The notes under the pieces: model-generated | What the model saw: only the letters and a program-made list of their open reading frames with translations | What the model was told of the DNA's origin: nothing | Databases searched by the model: none | Origin: Ventricola sp036297385 | Lineage (GTDB): Bacteria; Bacillota; Clostridia; Christensenellales; Aristaeellaceae | NCBI GenBank assembly: GCA_036297385.1 | Contig: JAXJLD010000062.1 | Span: forward strand, 1-64,000 | Length of the DNA stretch: 64,000 nucleotides | Reading direction: 5' to 3' | Shown: positions 17,023 through 23,981 of the stretch, piece after piece | How the letters are laid out: each line of letters begins with the position of its first letter | How positions within the stretch are numbered: the first letter of the stretch is position 1 | Translations under genes and position numbers: made by a program

Positions 17023-17232
17023 TTTCAGCAGCGGCCAATTTTTCATGCACGACTATGCCGTTCGTCGTCAGGATCAAAAATTGAATTATCCAAAAATCCG
17101 TTATAAAATATAAGTATGAAAAAGAAAAACAGCGGCCCATCGTCTGCGACGCCCTGCATAGCGCCAGCATCTTCACCATCTACGGCGGGCCGCCTTTCTA
17201 TCAAAATACTTACATTTGGAGGTTCACTCACT

Positions 17233-17706
17233 ATGGTATCATATCCCAATCAGAAAACCGTCACTGTTCATAAGACCCGGTGCTATCAGGATTTCATGCA
17301 AGTAAACAAGGACGAATGGATGGACGCCTTTTCCACACTCACACGAAGCGGATTTGGACTGTATCTCTATTGCTGCGGCAACATGAATGGCTATCGATTT
17401 GCACTGAGCAGCCAAGCAGTTCAGAATGCTCTCGGTATCTCCGACAGTTCCTATCGTCGGGCGGCAGAGGAACTATTGGCAAATGGCTATTTCATCGAAG
17501 AGAATAACAACAAGACGCTTCACTTTTATACAACCCCTCAGCCAACCTCATATATTCCTAAGCCCAAGAAATCAAAGAAGGCAGCATCTGCGGCGGACGC
17601 GGCACCTATCTTTGAAGAAACCCCTGCGGCAGAACCCGATGATGACATGCCCGTTATGCCGCATCGTTCTTCCTCTCCGTATCAGACTTATTCTTGGGAC
17701 AACTAA
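17233..17706 (+). CDS. Helix-turn-helix protein, possibly replication-related
   Basis: 157 residues from the ATG at 17233, which has GGAGG 11 bases upstream; the frame opens at 17116 but the extra 39 residues are low quality. The core (VHKTRCYQDFMQVNKDEWMD, then FALSSQAVQNALGISDSSYR) is a winged-helix-like DNA-binding module of a type I associate with plasmid or element replication proteins of Bacillota. The C-terminus is a low-complexity tail rich in K, A, P and D. It is followed by a 700-base AT-rich stretch without genes. Replication initiation is a guess. Confidence 0.6.
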   Translation: MVSYPNQKTVTVHKTRCYQDFMQVNKDEWMDAFSTLTRSGFGLYLYCCGNMNGYRFALSSQAVQNALGISDSSYRRAAEELLANGYFIEENNNKTLHFYTTPQPTSYIPKPKKSKKAASAADAAPIFEETPAAEPDDDMPVMPHRSSSPYQTYSWDN

Positions 17707-17722
17707 CTCTTCTGGGCATGGA

Positions 17723-17750
17723 TGTTCAATCGTCTCTTGACGATTGAACA
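17723..17750. other. Perfect 12-bp hairpin after the HTH gene
   Basis: TGTTCAATCGTC pairs with GACGATTGAACA across TCTT. No T-run follows directly. It starts 17 bases after the stop codon. Confidence 0.5.
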
Positions 17751-17947
17751 GACGCCAGTATTTATTCTTTTATCTATTGATTATTTATCTATTTATTTCT
17801 CTAAGCATACACGAAGATATTTTCTTTATAAATGGCGGCGGCTCCCCGTACGCGGTGATTTGAAACCTTCATTGGCGACAATCCCCGCCTGCGATACTTC
17901 GTTCATCGGCAGCGTCATCCATGAAAAGCCACAAATCATGTTCATTT

Positions 17948-17974
17948 GCCCTCCTTCATCGGAGGGCTTCTTTT
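17948..17974 (+). terminator. Intrinsic terminator
   Basis: GCCCTCC pairs with GGAGGGC around TTCATC and is followed by TTCTTTT. It lies 240 bases beyond the last plus-strand stop codon. Confidence 0.75.
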
Positions 17975-18349
17975 GTATCATGTAAGAAAGCCGCACTCTA
18001 CTGCTGCGTTTCATACTCCTTCTATCAGAAGACTATGATACCTATACTTATACTAATTATTTTCTTCCTCTTCTTTCTTTAAGGAAGTCATCTGCGTCGC
18101 CTTAAATGTGTGATTTTATTCTAGAAACTAAGTTCTCTCTAACTAAACCGGATGTTTCTTTTTTAGTTTTTACCCAATGAATCGATGTTTATAGAAAAAG
18201 AGTATTTTCCTTTGGAGTTGTACACTACTTCATCAAACTTGATTGCAACTTACTACACTTTTATTGATAATCATCAAAATGTCTCCCTTTTGATTAACTG
18301 ATGCAACACTTGATGCTGAGTTGATCATATTTGTTTTTTCTCATAGAAC

Positions 18350-18386
18350 AAAAGAAAAAGGCGAAAGACTTTGATCGTCTTCGCCT
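18350..18386 (-). terminator. Intrinsic terminator of the paralogue operon
   Basis: On the minus strand AGGCGAAGAC pairs with GTCTTTCGCCT (one bulge) around GATCAAA, followed by TTTTCTTT. It lies 28 bases beyond the stop of the gene at 18414. Confidence 0.75.
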
Positions 18387-18413
18387 ATGGAAACTCATAT
18401 TCAATTCTTTGTC

Positions 18414-18704
18414 TCATGCAACCTCCTTGAAATAGTCTTCTGCAATCCTCTTACACACAACGATGAGCGGATACAGATTTCTAGAGTTTTGCTTGCTATA
18501 CCGGAAGAGCTCTGTCATCTGAAGAACACATGGAAGATACTTTTCACGCTCAGCATCATCTTCAGTGTGAAGTGTGAATTCCCATTCATGCTTCTCCCAA
18601 TATTCAAGCGTGATAAGTTCATGGATTTCAAATACCTGACGGTTCATATTACGGCGTCTTTCAGCGATAGCGTTATATTCATCGGCCGAAGTAATCAAGT
18701 ACAT
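18414..18704 (-). CDS. Small hypothetical protein, last gene of the paralogue operon
   Basis: 96 residues (MYLITSADEYNAIAERRRNM, later LPCVLQMTELFRYSKQNSRN). AAAGGA lies 7 bases before the ATG. It follows the four paralogous genes on the same strand after 63 bases and precedes a strong terminator, so it closes the operon. It lacks the shared pattern of the four paralogues, and I do not recognise its family. Confidence 0.6.
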   Translation of the reverse strand: MYLITSADEYNAIAERRRNMNRQVFEIHELITLEYWEKHEWEFTLHTEDDAEREKYLPCVLQMTELFRYSKQNSRNLYPLIVVCKRIAEDYFKEVA

Positions 18705-18767
18705 AGTGTGTTCCTTTCTATGCGTTTCGCATCTTCAAATCAGTATTTAGGTATCATTCAGCATTTA

Positions 18768-19283
18768 TCAGGCCAAAGCAGAAACCGCTTCACAGTATTC
18801 GGCGGAATCCTGTTGCTCGGCTACAGCGTTTTTCACCGCCTCCAACTGCGTATCCAACTCTTCCTCCAGCTTCTCCTTCTCCAGATCCACCTTAGTCTTG
18901 AGGTTCGTCTGTTCGCCATTTTCATCGAATTCAGGCATTTCATGATAGAGCGGGAAGTAATCCTCAAACCAATCAAGAACAAACTTATACGGACTGCTGT
19001 GTGTCTTGCTGCACGCCTTAACACGCTTGTACTGCTTCAGCAGGATTGCTTTCTTCTCTTCCGGGAAGAGATTCATGTAGTTCTCCATATCTTTGAAAGT
19101 AACCAGGTCCACCTTTTTTGCCTTGCTGGTTCGCTTCTCAACATTAATCTTCATGCCAGGATTATCCAGTCTATACTGTTTAACCTGATTGTATTCCGGG
19201 GTTCCAAGGATACCTGCCTTCTTCGCAAAGGAAGCGGTCATGTTCAGGGTATTGTTCACAAAATCGTAATTGCAGCCGATCAT
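18768..19283 (-). CDS. Paralogue 4 of a tandem family of unknown function
   Basis: 171 residues. The first 120 share a pattern with the three genes upstream: a short N-terminal hairpin (NYDFVNNTLNMTASFAKKAG), a G-x-x-E-Y helix (GTPEYNQVKQYRLDNPGMKI), a basic stretch, then a helical region and an aromatic motif near the end (FVLDWFEDYFPLY). Unlike the others it has a long acidic coiled-coil tail (LEKEKLEEELDTQLEAVKNA). An AGGAGG lies 10 bases before the ATG. Function unknown. Confidence 0.65.
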   Translation of the reverse strand: MIGCNYDFVNNTLNMTASFAKKAGILGTPEYNQVKQYRLDNPGMKINVEKRTSKAKKVDLVTFKDMENYMNLFPEEKKAILLKQYKRVKACSKTHSSPYKFVLDWFEDYFPLYHEMPEFDENGEQTNLKTKVDLEKEKLEEELDTQLEAVKNAVAEQQDSAEYCEAVSALA

Positions 19284-19314
19284 AATTCAAATCCTCCTAT
19301 TATCTCTTGTTGAT

Positions 19315-19692
19315 TCAAGCAAAAATACAGTTATCAACGCTCATGTTCTGGTTCTCTTCAACTCTGCGAATGAACCAGTTTCGAACAAACATATAGCCCT
19401 TTCCAGTTACAGAAGCCATCTTTCTGATGTATTCAAACTCGTTCATCAATTTATCCCGATCAACATGTTCGTCCATCCGCATCATCATTTCTTCATAAGT
19501 CGGCATCCAGACATTACTGTGCCTCGATTTGATGATCTCCACTCGATAATCCGGATGATCCTTCATCAGATTCGTCAGCATCCTGTATTCTTCGGTAAAC
19601 GGCTTGGACGCTTCATTCATAAACTTCTTGGTTACGTTGATAGTACGGAAGGCAAAATTGATACGGCAAGCGTTAGAATTCATAGTAGTCAT
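19315..19692 (-). CDS. Paralogue 3 of a tandem family of unknown function
   Basis: 125 residues with the family pattern: RINFAFRTINVTKKFMNEAS, EEYRMLTNLMKDHPDYRVEI, then YMFVRNWFIRRVEEN near the end. The methionine-rich middle (YEEMMMRMDEHVDRDKLMNE) corresponds to the helical region of the other copies. AAGGA lies 10 bases before the ATG. It has diverged clearly from its neighbours, so the duplication is old rather than a recent amplification. Confidence 0.65.
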   Translation of the reverse strand: MTTMNSNACRINFAFRTINVTKKFMNEASKPFTEEYRMLTNLMKDHPDYRVEIIKSRHSNVWMPTYEEMMMRMDEHVDRDKLMNEFEYIRKMASVTGKGYMFVRNWFIRRVEENQNMSVDNCIFA

Positions 19693-19722
19693 AATCTTGT
19701 TTTCCTTTCTTTTTCTTGTAAT

Positions 19723-20133
19723 TTAAGCAATCTTGAGAGCAGCAGCTTCATGTCCAGTCGGAGTAACAATCACTCTGTTGTTTTCGTTCAGTTCAGGTGC
19801 CATGCAGTAGTTCGGGAACGTGTTGAGGAACCATTTGCGGATTCTCGGATATTCTCTTCCATGGGTCGTAGCTTCTTCACATACCTTTTCAAAAGCAGCC
19901 ATGTATTCTTCAGAATTCTCCACCAAGCTAACGTAATGGCGCATCTGCTTCACAGAGGGATGCGGCAGCTTCGTTTTAGGAGAAGCATGTGTTCTTGCCT
20001 TGATGATGAACCCCTGTGCCCGCAGTTCCTGAAGCTTCTCATATGCTTCACCCTTCATTTCATTGGCGCTATCCGCAAACGCCTTGGTAATAGTCACAGA
20101 GTTAGTGGTGAAATCAATCTTGTAGCCCTTCAT
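19723..20133 (-). CDS. Paralogue 2 of a tandem family of unknown function
   Basis: 136 residues with the family pattern: YKIDFTTNSVTITKAFADSA, GEAYEKLQELRAQGFIIKAR, and YPRIRKWFLNTFPNY near the end. GGAGG lies 9 bases before the ATG. It lies 25 bases downstream of paralogue 1 and 30 bases upstream of paralogue 3, consistent with one transcript. Confidence 0.65.
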   Translation of the reverse strand: MKGYKIDFTTNSVTITKAFADSANEMKGEAYEKLQELRAQGFIIKARTHASPKTKLPHPSVKQMRHYVSLVENSEEYMAAFEKVCEEATTHGREYPRIRKWFLNTFPNYCMAPELNENNRVIVTPTGHEAAALKIA

Positions 20134-20158
20134 TTTCCTTATCCTCCTGTTTCTTCAA

Positions 20159-20566
20159 TTACTCGTTATCAGTTTCAGCTTCAGTTTCATCGTTCTCATC
20201 AGCATCCTTGTACTCATCAGCATACTGCTTCAGGTACCAGGACTTGATCTTCGCGTAGCGGCCAGCATGCAGCTTGTAGCGGGCCATCAGATTTTCAAAT
20301 TCCTTCATCACTACGCTATCCTTGCCATCCATCTCTTCGATGTGTTCCTTCATATTATCCAAGGTGAGCTTCGCGTAGCTCTTCTTGTTCTTCTTCTTTT
20401 TAATCGTCTTCGTTTCGAACTTATAACCAGGAAGTTCCGAACGCAGTTGCATCATGATCTTGTATGCTGCAGTTCCAAGCTGGCCGGCTTCTTTGGAAAA
20501 CTTCTTAGTAATGATGATCTTCTCTTCTTCGTGGATGATGTTGTACTCTCGATTGTTGCTCTTCAT
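20159..20566 (-). CDS. Paralogue 1 of a tandem family of unknown function
   Basis: About 135 residues from the ATG at 20566 (AAGGAAG 8 bases upstream; the frame opens 10 codons earlier). Family pattern: YNIIHEEEKIIITKKFSKEA, GTAAYKIMMQLRSELPGYKF, a lysine-rich stretch (KKKKNKK), and YAKIKSWYLKQYADEY near the end, followed by a very acidic tail. It is first in an operon whose promoter lies at 20653-20661. The basic middle and the conserved aromatic end suggest nucleic-acid or protein binding, but no function is known to me. Confidence 0.65.
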   Translation of the reverse strand: MKSNNREYNIIHEEEKIIITKKFSKEAGQLGTAAYKIMMQLRSELPGYKFETKTIKKKKNKKSYAKLTLDNMKEHIEEMDGKDSVVMKEFENLMARYKLHAGRYAKIKSWYLKQYADEYKDADENDETEAETDNE

Positions 20567-20611
20567 AGTGGTGTACTTCCTTTCTTTCTGTCTCATGTTG
20601 TTTTGAGTTGT

Positions 20612-20642
20612 GGTTGAGTTGTTGTTTTTGTTTCTCTCAACC
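20612..20642 (-). other. Leader hairpin of the paralogue operon
   Basis: GGTTGAG pairs with CTCAACC around a 17-base A/C-rich loop (minus strand), between the promoter and the first gene. It may shield or stabilise the leader. Confidence 0.35.
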
Positions 20643-20652
20643 TTGTGAGTTC

Positions 20653-20661
20653 ATTATAACA
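20653..20661 (-). promoter_or_regulatory. Extended -10 promoter of the paralogue operon
   Basis: Minus-strand TGTTATAAT is a perfect -10 with the TGn extension. No good -35 is visible. The leader to the first ATG at 20566 is about 80 bases. Confidence 0.5.
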
Positions 20662-20991
20662 GTAACATGCTGCGTAAAATATGCCAACCACCCCCATCAT
20701 TCTCCTCCACTTCTACTCACTTTCCCGAAATATACAGTAATATGCAATTCAAGCTTTCTAATAATATATAGATTGTATATCCAATGTCCCTGCAGTTTTC
20801 CCGTTTATTTTTTAGGCAGTAAACATCTAATATTCAATTTCGCGTATATTTACTCATCATTTTGGATCGAGCACCTCATTTTTCTATGTATTTATTGACT
20901 TTTCGTATTCACTGGAGTATCAGATGTCAAACTCAGCAATGAGTTGTTCCAACATATTCAAAATTGATCCAACAAAAAACAAAAAGAAAAA
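20662..20991. other. 330-base AT-rich gap between paralogue operon and integrase gene
   Basis: I see no gene, strong promoter or repeat here beyond general AT-richness and the terminator at its right edge. Confidence 0.5.
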
Positions 20992-21009
20992 AGAGGCCCG
21001 AAAGCCTCT
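20986..21009 (-). terminator. Intrinsic terminator of the integrase gene
   Basis: On the minus strand AGAGGC pairs with GCCTCT around TTTCGG, followed by a run of T (TTTTTTC). It lies about 35 bases beyond the integrase stop. A second small hairpin (ACCGG/CCGGT, 21012-21027) lies between. Confidence 0.7.
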
Positions 21010-21042
21010 CAACCGGTATCATCCGGTCAAAATCGTCCATAA

Positions 21043-22035
21043 TCAGCGATAATAGATATTATCCAGCGGACTAAACTTATAGTATTTCCCCTTCAGTTCC
21101 TTATCATAGATATCCAGATATGCCTGTTCCGTAACAGTAACGCTTGAATGCCCAAGAATGCGGCTCAAGGTGTAAATATCCATGCCAGACAACAGGCATC
21201 TCTTCGCAAAGTTATTTCGCAAGGTATGCGGCGATATGTGCTTCTTGATCCCCGAACGCTCAATGTACCTTCTGAAGTTCGACTCATACTGCGATACTTT
21301 CACCATTCTTCCAGAACGCTTAACAGGAAAGGCATAATTGGATTCACAGTAACGATCCTTAAATTGAATCCAGTGCCGCAATTCTTTCTCTACTTTTCTG
21401 GAGAAAAACACGGTCCGTGCTGATCTGCCCTTCGTCTTTTCCGCAGGAAGATCAATCGTCCTTCCCATAAGATCAATCTGCTCCATCTCTATGGATAGTG
21501 TTTCTCCCAATCGCGTCCCGCTGTCCAGCATGATCATCATAATCACCATATCCCGGTATTCAGGGAAATAACTTGTGTCCATACTGCGAAGGAGCGTTTT
21601 CACCTCTTCATCTTCCAGGTACTCCTTCGCCTTTCTCTGCTGCGGCAATTCCTTGATCCGCGTCATTGGAGATTTCTGGATTGCTTCAATCTCAACAAGC
21701 CAGGTGAAGAACGGACTGATATTGCGGAGATAGTTGTTGATCGTAACATTCGTCACCTTATCATTATAATCCCTTCTTCGCACCGCACTGTCTGAAGAAG
21801 GCGTTCCCTTCCGCGAATAGAAAGTGTATTTCCCTCTCGATTGCAGTTCAATAATGTACCGTCGGATATTCATCTCTTTGATCTTTTCAACGTGTGTGAT
21901 TTCCTCGACATCCTCCAGCCACACAGCAAACAGTTTCAGAGACTGTTCATAGGAAAGCATTGTCCGTTCTCTGAGTTGCTTACTCTTACAATACTCCATG
22001 AACATCGCGATCATTCGGTTCATTTCCATAGGCAT
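21043..22035 (-). CDS. int: Tyrosine recombinase / island integrase
   Basis: 330 residues. N-terminal SAM-like core-binding domain (residues 5-120, TMLSYEQSLKLFAVWL) and C-terminal catalytic domain with all expected residues: R175 (SGTRLGE), K202 (EKTKGR), H270 and R273 (PHTLRNNF), H296 (LGHSS) and Y306 (TEQAYLDIY). It cuts and rejoins DNA at attachment sites through a phosphotyrosine intermediate. It lies 160 bases from the spo0A stop, at the right end of the island, where integrases normally sit next to their att site. AGGAG lies 4 bases before the first ATG and 10 before the second (22029), so either may be used. No excisionase gene is recognised beside it. Confidence 0.93.
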   Translation of the reverse strand: MPMEMNRMIAMFMEYCKSKQLRERTMLSYEQSLKLFAVWLEDVEEITHVEKIKEMNIRRYIIELQSRGKYTFYSRKGTPSSDSAVRRRDYNDKVTNVTINNYLRNISPFFTWLVEIEAIQKSPMTRIKELPQQRKAKEYLEDEEVKTLLRSMDTSYFPEYRDMVIMMIMLDSGTRLGETLSIEMEQIDLMGRTIDLPAEKTKGRSARTVFFSRKVEKELRHWIQFKDRYCESNYAFPVKRSGRMVKVSQYESNFRRYIERSGIKKHISPHTLRNNFAKRCLLSGMDIYTLSRILGHSSVTVTEQAYLDIYDKELKGKYYKFSPLDNIYYR

Positions 22036-22092
22036 TCTGCTCCTTTCACATGCGTTTCTTTAACACTGTGAAAACAGCAATAAATGCTCAAA

Positions 22093-22127
22093 ATTCGTTG
22101 CGGTCCGGCATTCTCATTCGTCGCGTA
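22093..22127 (+). repeat. Island-end repeats, right pair (possible integrase arm sites)
   Basis: ATTCGTTGCGGT at 22093-22104 and ATTCGTCGCGTA at 22116-22127 are tandem direct repeats, with a weaker third (ATTCGTAGGGGT) at 22135-22146. They match the left-end copy at 400-411. They lie between the integrase gene and the spo0A stop, as expected for arm sites. Confidence 0.45.
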
Positions 22128-22193
22128 TTTTTACATTCGTAGGGGTAGTTTCATTCTTAAATAATAATTTTATTTCTTCAATTTTTCTAAGTA

Positions 22194-22304
22194 TTACGCA
22201 CTTTCTTTAATTCTTAAACGGTCCGATACCAGTGCGATAAACTCCCCATTTGTCGGTTTATCGTCCAAGCTGCACACATTCCTGCCGAATGCCTCATCGA
22301 GCGC
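22194..22304 (-). repeat. Element-supplied 3' end of spo0A (attR side)
   Basis: This 111-bp segment encodes the last 36 residues and stop of the intact Spo0A. It matches the displaced tail at 130-240 at 85 of 111 bases and at 35 of 36 residues. Codons here are AT-richer at third positions than in the displaced copy (for example AAA, TTA, AGA), which fits an origin in the element. Confidence 0.85.
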
Positions 22305-22976
22305 TTCAATCCGTCCCCGATTCCATGCAACCTCGATCGCATGGCGAATCGCACGCTCCACTTTGCTGCTGGTGGTGCCGAAGCGATGCGCGATGCCCGG
22401 ATACAACTCCTTCGTGATGCGTCCCATCAGTTCGGGGTTGTCAATCACCATCTTCACCGCTTCGCGCAGATACTGGTAGCCCTTGATGTGCGCGGGAATG
22501 CCTACCGTCAAAAACAGATTGGCGATGCGTTCCTCCAGATTATCCGCTCCGCCCGCAGCTTCTTGGCACAGATGCGCATTCAGTGCGCTGGCCCGCGCAC
22601 TTTCGCCCACGGCCTCAAATACGCGCTGTGCCAGCACGGCAAAGTCGAACGGCTTTACCATGTAATAGCATACGCCCAGATCAATCGCTCGGGCGATAAA
22701 GTCGTCCCGCCCCAGCGCCGTCAACGCAATCACTCCAGGCCGCTTTTCCAGCTTCATTGAGGCAAGCTGCTCCAACACGCCATAGCCGTCCAGCCTAGGC
22801 ATAATCATGTCGCAGATCAGCACATCGGGTTCCTTTTCCTGCACCAGATCCAGCGCTTCCAGCCCATCAGCCGCCGTTCCCACCACGTCCATGCCGCTCT
22901 GCTGCCCCAGGTACTCCTTTAGCAGATTCCGTAGCTGAGCATTGTCATCCGCCAAGACTACGCGCACAGTCTCCAT
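22194..22976 (-). CDS. spo0A: Spo0A, sporulation master response regulator
   Basis: 260 residues from the ATG at 22976, which has GGAGG 9 bases upstream. The receiver domain has the acidic pair D10-D11, phospho-acceptor D56 (LICDMIMP), T in ALTALG and K in MVKPFD. The C-terminal domain (about 150-260) is the Spo0A-specific DNA-binding fold, with PAHIKGYQYLREAV and RFGTTSSKVERAIRHAIEVA. Phosphorylated Spo0A binds 0A boxes and starts sporulation. The last 36 codons come from the integrated island, yet the protein end is conserved, so the gene should still work. A vegetative-like promoter (TTACAA, 16 bases, TATAAT) lies upstream on the minus strand near 23040-23070. Confidence 0.96.
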   Translation of the reverse strand: METVRVVLADDNAQLRNLLKEYLGQQSGMDVVGTAADGLEALDLVQEKEPDVLICDMIMPRLDGYGVLEQLASMKLEKRPGVIALTALGRDDFIARAIDLGVCYYMVKPFDFAVLAQRVFEAVGESARASALNAHLCQEAAGGADNLEERIANLFLTVGIPAHIKGYQYLREAVKMVIDNPELMGRITKELYPGIAHRFGTTSSKVERAIRHAIEVAWNRGRIEALDEAFGRNVCSLDDKPTNGEFIALVSDRLRIKESA

Positions 22977-23176
22977 TTTCCTCTTCCTCCAGCATCGTAA
23001 TACTTCCAATTTGTTTATATGTTACCAATTTATGTGTATTATAACACAAATCATGCCCATTGTAAATCACTCTTTCCCATCTATTTCGGTACTTTTCCCT
23101 ATATCTATACGCCAATCCCCCTTTGAATAGAATCGGATTGTGTCAAAGCCTGCCCATTTCGCGCCGGAAGGGCGCA

Positions 23177-23854
23177 TTACGGCACAAGATTCAGCTCCTC
23201 CTCGCTGAGCTCATAGCCCACAAACCCCTCCGGCACCGCGCCGACAATGATCGACTCGGCCACGAGCATATTGGCGGAAACCTGCGTCGTCTTGGCCCCG
23301 GCGGGGATGACGATGCGCACGCTTGCCGTCACCTTGAGAAAGACCTTGTGGCGCGTCTGATTGATGCCGCATGCCTCAAACTCCGTGGCGAAATCCGTGG
23401 CAATCGAGCCGATGGGCACGATGGAAACCGGCACGCCCGGCCCATTTCCGGCAAAAAGCGTCGTCCCCAGCACCGCGCCAAGCGGCACAGTCACGCGCTC
23501 GCTGCTCATGTTGTTGAGCCTGCGCAGCGCCGCCTCGCCCGCCCGTGCCGCCAATCGGTTCATCATCACCGTGTTGGCAGAGAGCAGCGCCACCTGCCCC
23601 CTGTCGTCCATCCGCACATTCATTAGCTCCTCATAGGTCACGCCGTCGCCGATGGCCTCCGCCAGCGCACCGGAAAGCACCTGCGATGCCATCGCCGCAG
23701 AGCGGGCCTCCGCCAGAGAAAAGACGAGCGGGCGGAAGTTCCTGTCGATCGCCAGAAACACCGCAAGCAGCAAAAACAGCAGCAGCAGCGTGCGGCGCAG
23801 AAACCGCCTCCGCCTCGCCCGCCTTTCATACGATCTGATCTGAGCGGCGTCCAT
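23177..23854 (-). CDS. yunB: Sporulation protein YunB
   Basis: 225 residues. A basic N-terminus (RRARRRRFLRR) precedes one transmembrane segment (TLLLLFLLLAVFLAI), so it is probably anchored with its main domain outside. The rest matches the YunB family: ARSAAMASQVLSGALAEAI, VPLGAVLGTTLFAGNGP and GINQTRHKVFLKVTASVRIV. In Bacillus yunB is a mother-cell sporulation gene of unclear biochemical role. It lies about 200 bases upstream of spo0A on the same strand. AGGAGGG precedes the ATG. Confidence 0.85.
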   Translation of the reverse strand: MDAAQIRSYERRARRRRFLRRTLLLLFLLLAVFLAIDRNFRPLVFSLAEARSAAMASQVLSGALAEAIGDGVTYEELMNVRMDDRGQVALLSANTVMMNRLAARAGEAALRRLNNMSSERVTVPLGAVLGTTLFAGNGPGVPVSIVPIGSIATDFATEFEACGINQTRHKVFLKVTASVRIVIPAGAKTTQVSANMLVAESIIVGAVPEGFVGYELSEEELNLVP

Positions 23855-23920
23855 GCCATCCCTCCCCTCCTGTTATATTCAAAAGACGCGCCATTTTTGC
23901 TTTTGTGATGCGAAGAAGCG

Positions 23921-23936
23921 AATTGTGTGGTATAAT
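23921..23936 (+). promoter_or_regulatory. Extended -10 promoter of the class A PBP gene
   Basis: TGTGTGGTATAAT ends in a perfect TATAAT at 23931-23936 with a TGn extension. No good -35 is seen. It lies 46 bases before the ATG at 23982. Confidence 0.45.
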
Positions 23937-23981
23937 CATGTTGGAATGTTATCACCCTACCTCTCATCAAGGAGGAACCGT

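Larger units (their letters stand above)
17707..18413. other. 707-base AT-rich non-coding region, possible origin or RNA gene
   Basis: No convincing gene lies here on either strand. It contains a perfect 12-bp hairpin (17723-17750), a strong terminator (17948-17974), and a terminator for the opposite strand at its right end (18350-18386). Between 18230 and 18330 are partial repeats with cores TCATCAAA and TGCAAC in AT-rich DNA. Placement after a replication-like gene makes an origin possible. The terminator at 17948, far from any coding stop, could also end a small RNA. Confidence 0.35.
241..22304. mobile_element. Integrative genomic island inserted in the 3' end of spo0A
   Basis: The segment is bounded by two copies of the spo0A 3' end (130-240 and 22194-22304). 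It carries a tyrosine recombinase next to the intact spo0A, and it is visibly richer in A and T than the flank to its right. Exact crossover is uncertain: shared runs near the edge are TTCCTGCCGAA (215-225 and 22279-22289) and AGCGC (236-240 and 22300-22304). Cargo includes a DISARM-type operon, an ArdC-like protein, a serine recombinase and many small unknown genes. I see no relaxase, type IV secretion ATPase or phage structural genes, so it looks like a non-conjugative or decayed integrative element that would need a helper to move between cells. Confidence 0.88.

Noticed and set aside
17043..17232. Possible short gene or remnant before the HTH gene (frame with ALHSASIFTIYGGPP)
   Set aside because: No start codon or ribosome site serves the frame, and the overlapping frames are no better; too little to call.
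17826..18014. Short minus-strand frame of 62 codons in the non-coding region
   Set aside because: It overlaps the strong terminator at 17948-17974, lacks a ribosome site and shows no recognisable pattern.
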